From Loktanella sp. M215 (GTDB taxonomy: Bacteria > Pseudomonadota > Alphaproteobacteria > Rhodobacterales > Rhodobacteraceae): a stretch of DNA of 64,000 nucleotides. The position numbers were made by a program, and so were the translations under genes. Within the stretch, counting starts at the first letter, position 1, and every line of letters begins with the position of its first letter. Shown one piece after another: positions 17,472 to 25,344 of the stretch. The notes under the pieces are model-generated. The model was not told where the DNA came from, did no database searches, and worked only from the letters and a program-made list of their open reading frames with translations. The stretch is from assembly GCF_021735925.1 (NCBI RefSeq), contig NZ_WMEA01000001.1, positions 3,564,001 to 3,628,000 of the forward strand. Reading direction: 5' to 3'.

Positions 17472-18542
17472 ATGATCCACGATCTTGAATTGCTGCAGGT
17501 CGGAAAGACCTATCCCGACGGGACCGTGGCCGTGTCCGGTTTCGATCTGAAGGTGGAAAAGGGCGAATTCGTCGCATTCCTTGGCCCGTCGGGCTGCGGC
17601 AAGTCCACGACCCTGCGCATGATCGCCGGGTTCGAGGACATCACTCAAGGCGAAATCCTGATCAAGGGACGCAACGTGTCCCGCACGCCGCCGGAAAAGC
17701 GCCCGACGTCGATGATCTTTCAGAACTATGCCCTGTTTCCGCACATGACCGTGCGCCAGAACATCGGGTTCGGGCTGGATATCAAGAAGATGCCCAAGGC
17801 CGACAAGGACAGCAAGGTCGACCGGATCCTCGACATGTTCGACCTGACCGCCTTTGCTGAGCGAAAGGCCGACAAGCTGTCGGGGGGCCAGCGCCAGCGC
17901 ATCGCACTGGCCCGCGGCCTTGTGGTCGAACCCGAGATCCTCCTGCTGGACGAACCGCTGGGCGCGCTGGATGCGAACCTGCGCCGGATCATCCAGAACG
18001 AGCTGAAGCTGCTGCAGCGCGAACTGGGCATCACCTTCGTCTTCGTCACCCACGCCCAGTCCGAGGCGCTGGGACTGTCGGACCGCGTCGTCGTGATGTC
18101 GAACGGGATCGTCGAACAAATCTCGCCACCCAAGGAATTGTATCGCCGACCCGCGACCCGCTTTGTGGCCGACTTCATCGGGTCCAACACAATCATCGAA
18201 GGCCGCCCCGTAGGCTTGGCAGAGGCGGGCAGCTACGCCCACCTTGAAACGCCGCTGGGCCTGATCAAGGGGCGTGGCCCCGCAGGCGCCGGTCTGGCCG
18301 TGATCCCGGCAGAGGCCTTCCGCATCACGCCCAGCGGCGCCGCGCACGAGATCCGATTTGCCGGCACCGTCACCGCGCGGCAGCTGGTCGGATCGGTCGG
18401 ACACCTGCGTGTGCGCCTGTCCGACGACCGCGAAATTTCGGTCGAAACCCATTCCGGAACGCCAGAGGCGCAAGCCCTGACGCCCGGATCGACGGTGACG
18501 CTCGGGGTCGACCCCGAGGCGATTACCCTGATACCTGCATGA
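17472..18542 (+). CDS. second ABC transporter ATPase of the importer
   Basis: The 356-residue protein has Walker [10 protein letters not shown], signature LSGGQRQR, Walker [16 protein letters not shown], the H-loop [10 protein letters not shown] and a C-terminal TOBE region. Unlike the ATPase at 11826 it keeps the H-loop His. Two ATPases in one operon suggest a heterodimeric motor, or two alternative motors. ATG 17472 gives the family N terminus; a GTG-type start further upstream at 17427 would add 15 unrelated residues. It follows the binding protein by 67 bases. Confidence 0.87.
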   Translation: MIHDLELLQVGKTYPDGTVAVSGFDLKVEKGEFVAFLGPSGCGKSTTLRMIAGFEDITQGEILIKGRNVSRTPPEKRPTSMIFQNYALFPHMTVRQNIGFGLDIKKMPKADKDSKVDRILDMFDLTAFAERKADKLSGGQRQRIALARGLVVEPEILLLDEPLGALDANLRRIIQNELKLLQRELGITFVFVTHAQSEALGLSDRVVVMSNGIVEQISPPKELYRRPATRFVADFIGSNTIIEGRPVGLAEAGSYAHLETPLGLIKGRGPAGAGLAVIPAEAFRITPSGAAHEIRFAGTVTARQLVGSVGHLRVRLSDDREISVETHSGTPEAQALTPGSTVTLGVDPEAITLIPA

Positions 18543-18561
18543 CTTACCAAGGAGAGTAGAC

Positions 18562-19440
18562 ATGGCAAAAGAAATTCTGGTCGGCTTCGGCATCGACGTG
18601 GACGCAGTGGCCGGTTGGCTGGGGTCCTACGGCGGCGAAGACAGCCCCGACGACATCTCTCGTGGCATGTTCGCGGGCGAGGTAGGCTCGCCCCGGTTGC
18701 TGGACCTGTTCGACAAGATGGGCCTCAAGACCACATGGTTCATTCCCGGCCATTCGGCCGAAACATTTCCCGAACAGATGAAGGACGTGGCCACCCGCGG
18801 CCACGAGATCGGCATCCACGGCTACAGCCACGAAAACCCCATTGCCATGACCCGCGAGCAGGAAATCGCGGTACTGGACAAGGCCATCGACGTCATCACC
18901 GTCCTGTCGGGCAAGCGGCCGACAGGCTATGTCGCCCCCTGGTGGGAATTTTCCAACGTCACCAACGAGTTGCTGCTGGAGCGCGGCATCAAGTATGACC
19001 ATTCGCTGATGCACAACGACTTTACCCCCTACCGGGTGCGCGTGGGCGACAAGTGGACCAAGATCGACTATTCGCTGAAGCCAGAACAGTGGATGAAACC
19101 GCTGGAGCGGGGCGAAGAGACAGACCTGATCGAGATTCCGGCCAACTGGTATCTGGACGATCTGCCGCCGATGATGTTCATCAAGAAGGCCCCCAACAGC
19201 CACGGCTTCGTCAATCCCCGCGACATCGAGGAGATGTGGCGCGATCAGTTCGACTGGGTCTATGCCAACATGGATTATGCCGTGTTTCCGATCACGATCC
19301 ACCCGGACGTGTCGGGCCGCCCGCAGGTGCTGCTGATGCTCGAACGCCTGATCAAGCACATCCAGAGCCACGAAGGCGTGCGCTTTGTCACCATGAACGA
19401 GATGGCCGACGACTACGACAAACGCTTTCCGCGCGCCTAA
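18562..19440 (+). CDS. NodB-fold hydrolase, polysaccharide deacetylase/imidase type
   Basis: The 292-residue protein has the NodB-homology metal site: Asp12/Asp14 in GIDVDA and His86/His90 in HGYSH, with the partner motif PWWEFS near residue 130. It has no signal peptide and is therefore cytoplasmic. Cytoplasmic members of this family of about 290 residues include PuuE-type allantoinases, peptidoglycan-deacetylase-like proteins and cyclic imide hydrolase. I favour amide or imide ring hydrolysis, because the operon also holds an importer and an asparaginase. AAGGAGAG precedes ATG 18562. The metal is expected to be zinc, which may link it to the G3E GTPase encoded 400 bases downstream. Confidence 0.75.
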   Translation: MAKEILVGFGIDVDAVAGWLGSYGGEDSPDDISRGMFAGEVGSPRLLDLFDKMGLKTTWFIPGHSAETFPEQMKDVATRGHEIGIHGYSHENPIAMTREQEIAVLDKAIDVITVLSGKRPTGYVAPWWEFSNVTNELLLERGIKYDHSLMHNDFTPYRVRVGDKWTKIDYSLKPEQWMKPLERGEETDLIEIPANWYLDDLPPMMFIKKAPNSHGFVNPRDIEEMWRDQFDWVYANMDYAVFPITIHPDVSGRPQVLLMLERLIKHIQSHEGVRFVTMNEMADDYDKRFPRA

Positions 19441-19514
19441 GCGCTGGCCATGCTGGGCGCAGGCCGGATACAACCGGCCTGCGCCCTGACCGATATAGAA
19501 AAGAAGACAGCAAC

Positions 19515-19838
19515 ATGTGCTCGCTCTGCGGCATCCTTGGATGCGATGACCACTGGACCAATGCCGTCGACCGGCCCGGAGTCTATACGCGCAATGCTGA
19601 CCGCCAGCAGCGCCGCGCGGATGCGACGCAAAGGATCGCGGCCGCGAACCGCGTGCTGTCCTTTCGGCGGCTATCACTCGCTGAATGGCAGGGACGGTCC
19701 TATGTCCTGTCCACGGCTACCGGCGCGACCACGATCTTCGACGCCCTTTCGCACCTGTGGCCAGAGGCAGAAGCGATGGCGACCCGCGGTTTTGATCCGC
19801 TGGATCCCGCATTGATCGACTGGGTGGCCGCACGATGA
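19515..19838 (+). CDS. small cysteine-motif protein coupled to a G3E GTPase
   Basis: The 107-residue protein is not recognised as a named family. Its N terminus holds Cys2, Cys5, Cys10 and His13 (MCSLCGILGCDDHW), a cluster suited to metal binding, followed by a basic helical stretch and an acidic C terminus. Its stop overlaps the GTPase start (ATGA). Co-translation with a G3E GTPase suggests a client or partner in metal delivery. The ATG at 19515 is chosen because it places the cysteines at the very N terminus; the frame is open upstream but only through the end of the hydrolase gene. Confidence 0.65.
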   Translation: MCSLCGILGCDDHWTNAVDRPGVYTRNADRQQRRADATQRIAAANRVLSFRRLSLAEWQGRSYVLSTATGATTIFDALSHLWPEAEAMATRGFDPLDPALIDWVAAR

Positions 19839-20827
19839 CGCCGGTCACGCTGCTGACGGGCTTTCTGGGGTCCGGCAAGACCACGCTGCTGCAACGTCTG
19901 CTGACCGATCCCGCCATGGCGCAGGCCGCCGTGCTGATCAACGAATTCGGCGAGGTGGGACTGGATCACGACCTGCTGGACCGCATCGACGATAATGTGG
20001 TGCTGATGAAATCCGGCTGCATCTGCTGCACGGTCCGCGGAGAGGTCGCCGATGCCCTGATGAACCTGCAATCCCTGCGCGACCGGGGCGAGATTGCCTT
20101 CGACCGGGTGGTCATCGAAACGACGGGCCTTGCCGATCCCTACCCTGTTCTGCAGACCCTGCGCGCCCATCCGGTGCTGCGCAGTCACTTCAACAACGGC
20201 GGCGTGCTGACCACGGTGGACAGCGTCAACGCGGCGTCCCAGATCGCGCACCGGGCAGAGGCCGTGCGCCAGATCGCCGCCGCCGACCGCATCGTCCTGA
20301 CCAAGACCGACCTTGCCGACCCCGGTGACGTGCTGGCCCTGTGCCGCGCACTGGCCCGGGTGAATCCGACGGCACACGTGGTGACCAGTGACGCCCCCAC
20401 CCCCCAGATCGTCGGTGCACTGGATGTCGGCCTGATCCCCGACGATATCCCGGACACCGCGTCCCACGAGGGTCATCATCACCATGCCCACACGCTGAAC
20501 GAGGATCTGGGCGTCGTGACCTTTTCACTGACCGTCGATCAGCCCGTGGACTGGACCAACTTTGGTATCTGGCTGACGCTGCTGCTGCACCGCTACGGCG
20601 ACCGCATCTTTCGCGTGAAGGGAATCCTGTCGATCGCGGGCGAGACCAATCCCGTGGCCATTCATGGCGTACAGCATCTGGTCCACGCGCCGGTCCATAT
20701 GACCCGCTGGCCCAAGGGACCACGCACCTCCCGCCTTGTCTTCATTCTCGAAGACATCGACCCCGACCTGATCCGCCGGTCCTTTGCCGCCTTCATGAAA
20801 CTGGATGACGTGCGGGCCGTCGCGTGA
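19835..20827 (+). CDS. G3E-family GTPase, putative metallochaperone
   Basis: The 330-residue cytoplasmic GTPase (COG0523/CobW family) has Walker A GFLGSGKT (residues 9-16), the metal-binding GCICC motif (Cys62, Cys64, Cys65), the LTKTDLAD base-recognition motif and a His-rich stretch near residue 213. Family members insert or deliver Zn, Co, Ni or Fe to client enzymes. Its 4-base overlaps with the cysteine protein upstream and the leaderless binding protein downstream make these three genes a tightly coupled unit. The client is probably a metalloenzyme of this island, the NodB-fold hydrolase being the obvious candidate. Confidence 0.85.
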   Translation: MTPVTLLTGFLGSGKTTLLQRLLTDPAMAQAAVLINEFGEVGLDHDLLDRIDDNVVLMKSGCICCTVRGEVADALMNLQSLRDRGEIAFDRVVIETTGLADPYPVLQTLRAHPVLRSHFNNGGVLTTVDSVNAASQIAHRAEAVRQIAAADRIVLTKTDLADPGDVLALCRALARVNPTAHVVTSDAPTPQIVGALDVGLIPDDIPDTASHEGHHHHAHTLNEDLGVVTFSLTVDQPVDWTNFGIWLTLLLHRYGDRIFRVKGILSIAGETNPVAIHGVQHLVHAPVHMTRWPKGPRTSRLVFILEDIDPDLIRRSFAAFMKLDDVRAVA

Positions 20828-22020
20828 CGGCCCCTCTTCGGATCCTGTGCACCGAAATCCTGCCGTGGCGGCTGCTCAAGGATCAGGCAGAGGCCGATCT
20901 GGATTTTCCGATCGAGTTTCATGAACAGGACTTCGTGACGGCCCAGCGCACCGCGGCGATGTCGCCCGAAAGCTACGATGTCTACGACCAGTGCTTTCAC
21001 AACCTCGACATCGTCTGGCATTGGCGCGCGATCCAGCCCATCGACGTCAGCCGGATCGAAACCTGGGACGAGATGACGGGGCTGGCCCGCACCATTGGCG
21101 TCCCCGGGCGACGCGGCGTCGGTGATGCACCGGCGACACGCCTTTACGTGCAGCCCGACGGCACCCTGTCCGAAAACCCGACCGGCCGCATCTCGATGCT
21201 GCCGACAGTCCACAACTTCGACAGCTTCGCCATCAATCAGGAGGTCTCGACCGTCGATGTCGACCGCGAGGTCACCAGTTGGAGCGAACTGCTGGCGCCG
21301 CGCTGGCACGGCCGCGTCGCGCTTGTCGACGAACCTGCGATCGGGGCGTTCGATCTGACGATGGCGCTGGTCGCAGCGGGTCGCATGACTGTCCGTGATC
21401 TGGGCAACATGACCGTCGAGGAAATCGACGAGATGGCCCGGCATGCGACGGAACTGGTGCAGTCCGGTCATTTGGCGCCGTTCTGGCGGCGCGCACCCGA
21501 ACCCGTCGAACGCTTCGCCTCCGGGGAATTGACGATCTCGTCGATCTGGTCGCCCTCTGTCGTCACGATGAAGGCGCGCGGTCTGAAGGTCCGGCAGGCG
21601 TTTCCGGCCGAAGGCTACCGTGCATGGCACGGCGGCCTGTGTCTGGCCCGGCATCTGGATGGCGACCGACTGGACATGGCCTATGCCTGGCTGAACTGGT
21701 TTCTGGAAGGTTGGGCCGGTGCCAACATGGCGCGGCAAGGTTATTACATCTCTGTCCCGGATCGCATCCGCGCACATCTGGACCCGGACGAGTGGGATTA
21801 CTGGTACGACGGAAAACCGGCCGCCCGCGATCTGCCCGATCCACAGGGTCGGACCGCGATCCGAGCCGGCGAAATCCGGTCGGGCGGGTCCTATCGCACC
21901 CGGTCCAATCACATCGCCGTCTGGAACAGCACCATGGACGAGCATAACTTCCTCGTCCGGCGCTGGACCGAGATCATCGCACTGGCCGAACAGCGTGGCG
22001 CACGCCGCCGCACCGGCTGA
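20824..22020 (+). CDS. leaderless paralogue of the PotD-type binding protein
   Basis: The 398-residue protein resembles the binding protein at 16178 across its length: VEEIDE, FPAEGYRAWHGG, QGYYIS and WDYWYDGKPAA match segments of that protein in order. It has no signal peptide. Its GTG start at 20824 overlaps the GTPase stop (GTGA), so no exported N terminus has been missed upstream. It should therefore stay in the cytoplasm. Possible jobs are a ligand sensor, a cytoplasmic carrier or an enzyme derived from a binding protein. No catalytic motif is visible. The gene is followed 18 bases later by the asparaginase. Confidence 0.82.
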   Translation: MTAPLRILCTEILPWRLLKDQAEADLDFPIEFHEQDFVTAQRTAAMSPESYDVYDQCFHNLDIVWHWRAIQPIDVSRIETWDEMTGLARTIGVPGRRGVGDAPATRLYVQPDGTLSENPTGRISMLPTVHNFDSFAINQEVSTVDVDREVTSWSELLAPRWHGRVALVDEPAIGAFDLTMALVAAGRMTVRDLGNMTVEEIDEMARHATELVQSGHLAPFWRRAPEPVERFASGELTISSIWSPSVVTMKARGLKVRQAFPAEGYRAWHGGLCLARHLDGDRLDMAYAWLNWFLEGWAGANMARQGYYISVPDRIRAHLDPDEWDYWYDGKPAARDLPDPQGRTAIRAGEIRSGGSYRTRSNHIAVWNSTMDEHNFLVRRWTEIIALAEQRGARRRTG

Positions 22021-22038
22021 CACCCGAAAGGCCCTTAA

Positions 22039-23022
22039 ATGCCAAACGTCACCATCATCGCCACCGGCGGCACCATCGCATCCCGGGCCGCGACAGAGGG
22101 CGGGCCGGTCAATGCCGGGATTGCCGGGCAGGCTTTGCTGGACAGCCTGCATGAACGGCCCGACGGCATCACCCTGCGCGTGGAGGATTTCGAGGCCAAG
22201 GGCAGCTACGCCCTTGATCTGGCGACGATCCACCGGCTGTGTCAGCGCATCGACGCGGTGCTGGCCGATCCGGATGTCGCCGGTGTCGTCGTCACGCATG
22301 GCACCGACACGATGGAAGAATCGGCCTATCTGGCCGATCTGCTCGTGACCTCGTCCAAGCCGGTGGTCTTTACCGGTGCGCAGCGCCACGCAGGCGTGCC
22401 GGATACCGACGGACCCCGCAACATCGCGGACGCCATCCGCTGCGCGGCACACCCCGCACTGGTTGGTCAAGGGGCTGTCATCCTGTTCGAAGGTGATATT
22501 CACGCCGCACGCGATGTCGCAAAAACGCATACGTCGCGCGTCGATGCATTCCGGTCCGCCGGTCTTGGCAAATTGGGCGAAGTCGACGCAGGCGACGTCC
22601 ATATCTACCGGCACCGGTTGATGCGGTCCGTGCTGACGACGGATCGGCTGGACGACGGGGTGGAAATCCTGCTTCTGGGCCTCGGGGCCTCGCCAGCCCT
22701 TCTGAACTTCTGTCTGACCATGGGGGCAAGCGGTGTCGTGCTGGCAGCCTTCGGCAGAGGCAATGCCCCCCAGGGCTTTGCAGACAGCGCGAAACGTCTG
22801 ATAGATGCGGGCATTCCTGTTGTTGTCGCATCGCGATGCGGTGAAGGACGCACTCTCCCGGTCTACGGCGGCGATTCCGGCGGGCGCACCTTGGAACAAT
22901 CAGGCGTGATATTTGCCGGAAGCCTTCAGCCCGTCAAAGCGCGCCTACTCCTCAGTGTGCTTCTGGGACGACATTCAGACATGCCCTTCATGCGTCAATC
23001 GTTCGCGGATTATAGCGCGTAA
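22039..23022 (+). CDS. L-asparaginase-family amidohydrolase
   Basis: The 327-residue protein is a type I/II asparaginase. The first catalytic Thr is in ATGGTIAS (residue 12) and the second in THGTDTMEES near residue 87; VFTGAQR follows. It has no signal peptide, so it acts in the cytoplasm. The family hydrolyses side-chain amides of Asn or Gln and related half-amides. As last gene of the importer operon it may release ammonia from the product of the NodB-fold hydrolase; that order of reactions is inference. AAAGG precedes ATG 22039. Confidence 0.85.
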   Translation: MPNVTIIATGGTIASRAATEGGPVNAGIAGQALLDSLHERPDGITLRVEDFEAKGSYALDLATIHRLCQRIDAVLADPDVAGVVVTHGTDTMEESAYLADLLVTSSKPVVFTGAQRHAGVPDTDGPRNIADAIRCAAHPALVGQGAVILFEGDIHAARDVAKTHTSRVDAFRSAGLGKLGEVDAGDVHIYRHRLMRSVLTTDRLDDGVEILLLGLGASPALLNFCLTMGASGVVLAAFGRGNAPQGFADSAKRLIDAGIPVVVASRCGEGRTLPVYGGDSGGRTLEQSGVIFAGSLQPVKARLLLSVLLGRHSDMPFMRQSFADYSA

Positions 23023-23210
23023 CAGTAGTCCCGTTCGGTTACACGAGTGGCCGATGGCGGTCTTTGAAAAGATCGGTGGGTTCTACGATCAGCGCTGTCG
23101 GCGCGCAGCACTCGGCTGGAAACGTCCCGTCGCTTTCGAATGTAAGGTGCCTTGAACGCGCACCTGGGGCGGCCAGAAAGCGCGATAGGTCCACATTGGA
23201 AAACATCGCG

Positions 23211-23867
23211 TCACAGCGCCATATAAAGCGATATGAGACCGACAAAAACGAGGCTCAGGGCCCAGACCAGATCCAGATTGAACCAGCTTCTGGAAAGGAA
23301 TCGGAGCCCGAACCAGCGGTAGACCCCAAAGGCGATCAACCCGCCGGAAAGCGTCATCGCCAGTGTGTGGACCAGCGCCACGCCCACCGCGATGCCGGCA
23401 TTACTGGTCATCAGGGTTTGGGCTGCGGCGTGACCCGCATCGGTGTCGACAGTCTGGCAGATGCCCAGATAGATCGGCACCAGCATCAGGCCCGCACCAT
23501 GCGCCATGGCCGCAAGAAACGACCACAGCGCCAGCCGGGACGGCGGCACGCGGGCCAGAAAGCGCGGATGCCGGCGATTGAAGAACAGCCAGACGCCAAG
23601 CCCGATCACCAGACAGGCGGCGGTGATCTGGATTTCGCGCTGCCACTGCGCCACGAACAGCAGGGCCGTGAACGGAAACAGGATCGCCCCCATGGCCAAC
23701 AGATGCCCTGCGGCCAGCGCGCCGACGGCCTTGAACAGGCTGCGTGGCGACCGGTCCATCAGGGCGGCCGAGACGGCGAGCGGCCATCCCATGCCCGGAT
23801 TGATCCCGTGGTAGACGCCAGAGGCCGCAACGGCCCACCACAGGGCCGTTGCCGTCGTCACATCCAT
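23211..23867 (-). CDS. six-helix membrane protein linked to methanethiol oxidase
   Basis: The 218-residue protein has about six hydrophobic segments and no recognised domain. Histidines recur next to or within the helices: YHGINPGMGW near residue 20, AAGHLLAMG, AMAHGAGLMLVP and LVHTLAMT. The first motif recalls the HxxxPGHG segment of NicO/RcnA-type metal exporters, but only loosely. It begins 7 bases after the stop of the SBP56 gene, so the two are co-transcribed. Handling of the metal needed by that enzyme, or transport of a sulfur product, are both open. Confidence 0.65.
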   Translation of the reverse strand: MDVTTATALWWAVAASGVYHGINPGMGWPLAVSAALMDRSPRSLFKAVGALAAGHLLAMGAILFPFTALLFVAQWQREIQITAACLVIGLGVWLFFNRRHPRFLARVPPSRLALWSFLAAMAHGAGLMLVPIYLGICQTVDTDAGHAAAQTLMTSNAGIAVGVALVHTLAMTLSGGLIAFGVYRWFGLRFLSRSWFNLDLVWALSLVFVGLISLYMAL

Positions 23868-23873
23868 CACGCC

Positions 23874-25274
23874 TTACACAGACGGATAGCAGAAACTGTC
23901 GGTCGAGCAGTCGCCGCCTTCCAGCCGAATCTGGTGGCTGCGATATCCTTTCGGGAAGTCGACAAAGAAATCCTTGTCCAGCGTCAGGCCACCGTTTTCG
24001 CCTACGTTGGCCATCACCATCTGCCCGCCTTCGTCGTCCGGATAGAACTGATCGTCCCACGTGGAATAAAGCGAGTTGGTCCAGTAGACCCGCTTGCCGT
24101 CGCGGCTGATCTCGACCATCTGCGGGGCGTAGGCAAAGGTTTTTCCGTTGGGATGCTTCGTGCCCCGCGCGATGCCGCCCAGTTCGACCTTGCCGGTCAG
24201 TTTGGGGTTCATCGGGTCGGTGACGTCGTATTGATGCATCTCGCCCAAGCCCCAGCAGGCCACGTAAAGATATTTATCATCAAGGCTGAGGTCGATGTCG
24301 GTGACCAGCGGCGGCACGGCCTCGAACCCTTTGAGCAGCGGCGGCAGATTGTCCGCCTTTTCGGGCCGCGGGTCGATGGTGATGGTCTTCTTGGCCGCAA
24401 AGGTGCCGTCGTCCTGTTGCCACCATGTAAAGATCGCGCCTTGCAAGTTCGTGGTGTCCACCACGACGCCGCAGAAGCCGTAATCCTTTGACGGGTCGTG
24501 CGCCGGGCGGATTTCCAGCGCCATCTGGTAATTTTCGCCCAGATCGATGGTCTGGACATTCTTGCGCGCGCGCAGGTTCCAGAAATGGATCGAATGGCCG
24601 TATTTGTTGGCCAGAAGGTCCTCTGCCACGATGCCGTTCTCGTATTGCGGCGGCAGGCCCCATTCGGAACTGATCATGTAGTCGCGCGGCAGGTTCCACC
24701 AGAAGTCATAGTGCTTGTCCTGCTTTCCCCGGTCCATCTCGTAGCGGCCGAGGATCTCGAAGGTTTCGCAATCCATGATGAAGATGCCCGGAGGCCCGTC
24801 GGTGCCATCCACGCCACCGCCACCAAGCGTCGAGACGTAGATGCCTTCCGGTCCGCAGTGGATCGTGTGGGGGCGCGAATAACCGGTCTTGGAAAAGACC
24901 TCCTCGGGTTCGATGATCTTGTGGATTTTCGCCTTCAGCGGCTCTTTTACGTCGATGATGTAGATGCGCGACGACCGGATGCCGGGAATGATCAGGTAGC
25001 GGCGTTCCAGAAAAGCGTGACCGGACAGCGGCGACAGGGACGACGAACAGGCGTTCCAGCCGAAATGGTGAAACTCGTCTCCGGTGTGAGGCATGATCAC
25101 CTGATGGACGATCTGGCCATAGGTGTCGGACGCAGGGTCGACATCGACCACCGCAAGCCCGTCAGGCTGCGACCCGTCCGGGCTGAGCATCAGTGTGAAG
25201 GCCAGCGTTTCGGGCGGGGCTTCCATGGCAAGTTTCGGGGTCGCGTGAAACGTCGGATCTGGTCTCAGGTTCAT
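23874..25274 (-). CDS. mtoX: SBP56-family protein, probable methanethiol oxidase
   Basis: The 466-residue protein belongs to the selenium-binding-protein 56 family, a seven-bladed propeller with many His residues (PHTGDEFHHFGWNACSS near residue 80, SRPHTIHCGP near residue 135, SHQIRLEGGDC near the C terminus). Bacterial relatives are copper-dependent methanethiol oxidases that convert methanethiol to formaldehyde, hydrogen sulfide and hydrogen peroxide. No signal peptide is visible, so it should be cytoplasmic, whereas the characterised methylotroph enzyme is periplasmic. GGGAGGAAC precedes ATG 25274. The neighbours (DmdA-like, acyl-CoA ligase) favour a sulfur role, but SBP56 proteins of other function exist. 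Confidence 0.78.
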   Translation of the reverse strand: MNLRPDPTFHATPKLAMEAPPETLAFTLMLSPDGSQPDGLAVVDVDPASDTYGQIVHQVIMPHTGDEFHHFGWNACSSSLSPLSGHAFLERRYLIIPGIRSSRIYIIDVKEPLKAKIHKIIEPEEVFSKTGYSRPHTIHCGPEGIYVSTLGGGGVDGTDGPPGIFIMDCETFEILGRYEMDRGKQDKHYDFWWNLPRDYMISSEWGLPPQYENGIVAEDLLANKYGHSIHFWNLRARKNVQTIDLGENYQMALEIRPAHDPSKDYGFCGVVVDTTNLQGAIFTWWQQDDGTFAAKKTITIDPRPEKADNLPPLLKGFEAVPPLVTDIDLSLDDKYLYVACWGLGEMHQYDVTDPMNPKLTGKVELGGIARGTKHPNGKTFAYAPQMVEISRDGKRVYWTNSLYSTWDDQFYPDDEGGQMVMANVGENGGLTLDKDFFVDFPKGYRSHQIRLEGGDCSTDSFCYPSV

Positions 25275-25344
25275 TGGTCGTTCCTCCCTTGAAAATGACG
25301 TCCGTGGTTCTGCGCGATCTCCTCGCTGCGATCTTAGCCCTGAT

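Noticed and set aside
18562-19440. Secreted polysaccharide deacetylase
   Set aside because: No signal peptide or membrane anchor, and the gene sits in an uptake operon for small molecules.
20662-22899. 745-codon antisense frame
   Set aside because: Shadow of the GTPase, binding-protein and asparaginase genes; His/Arg/Asp-rich composition without a domain.
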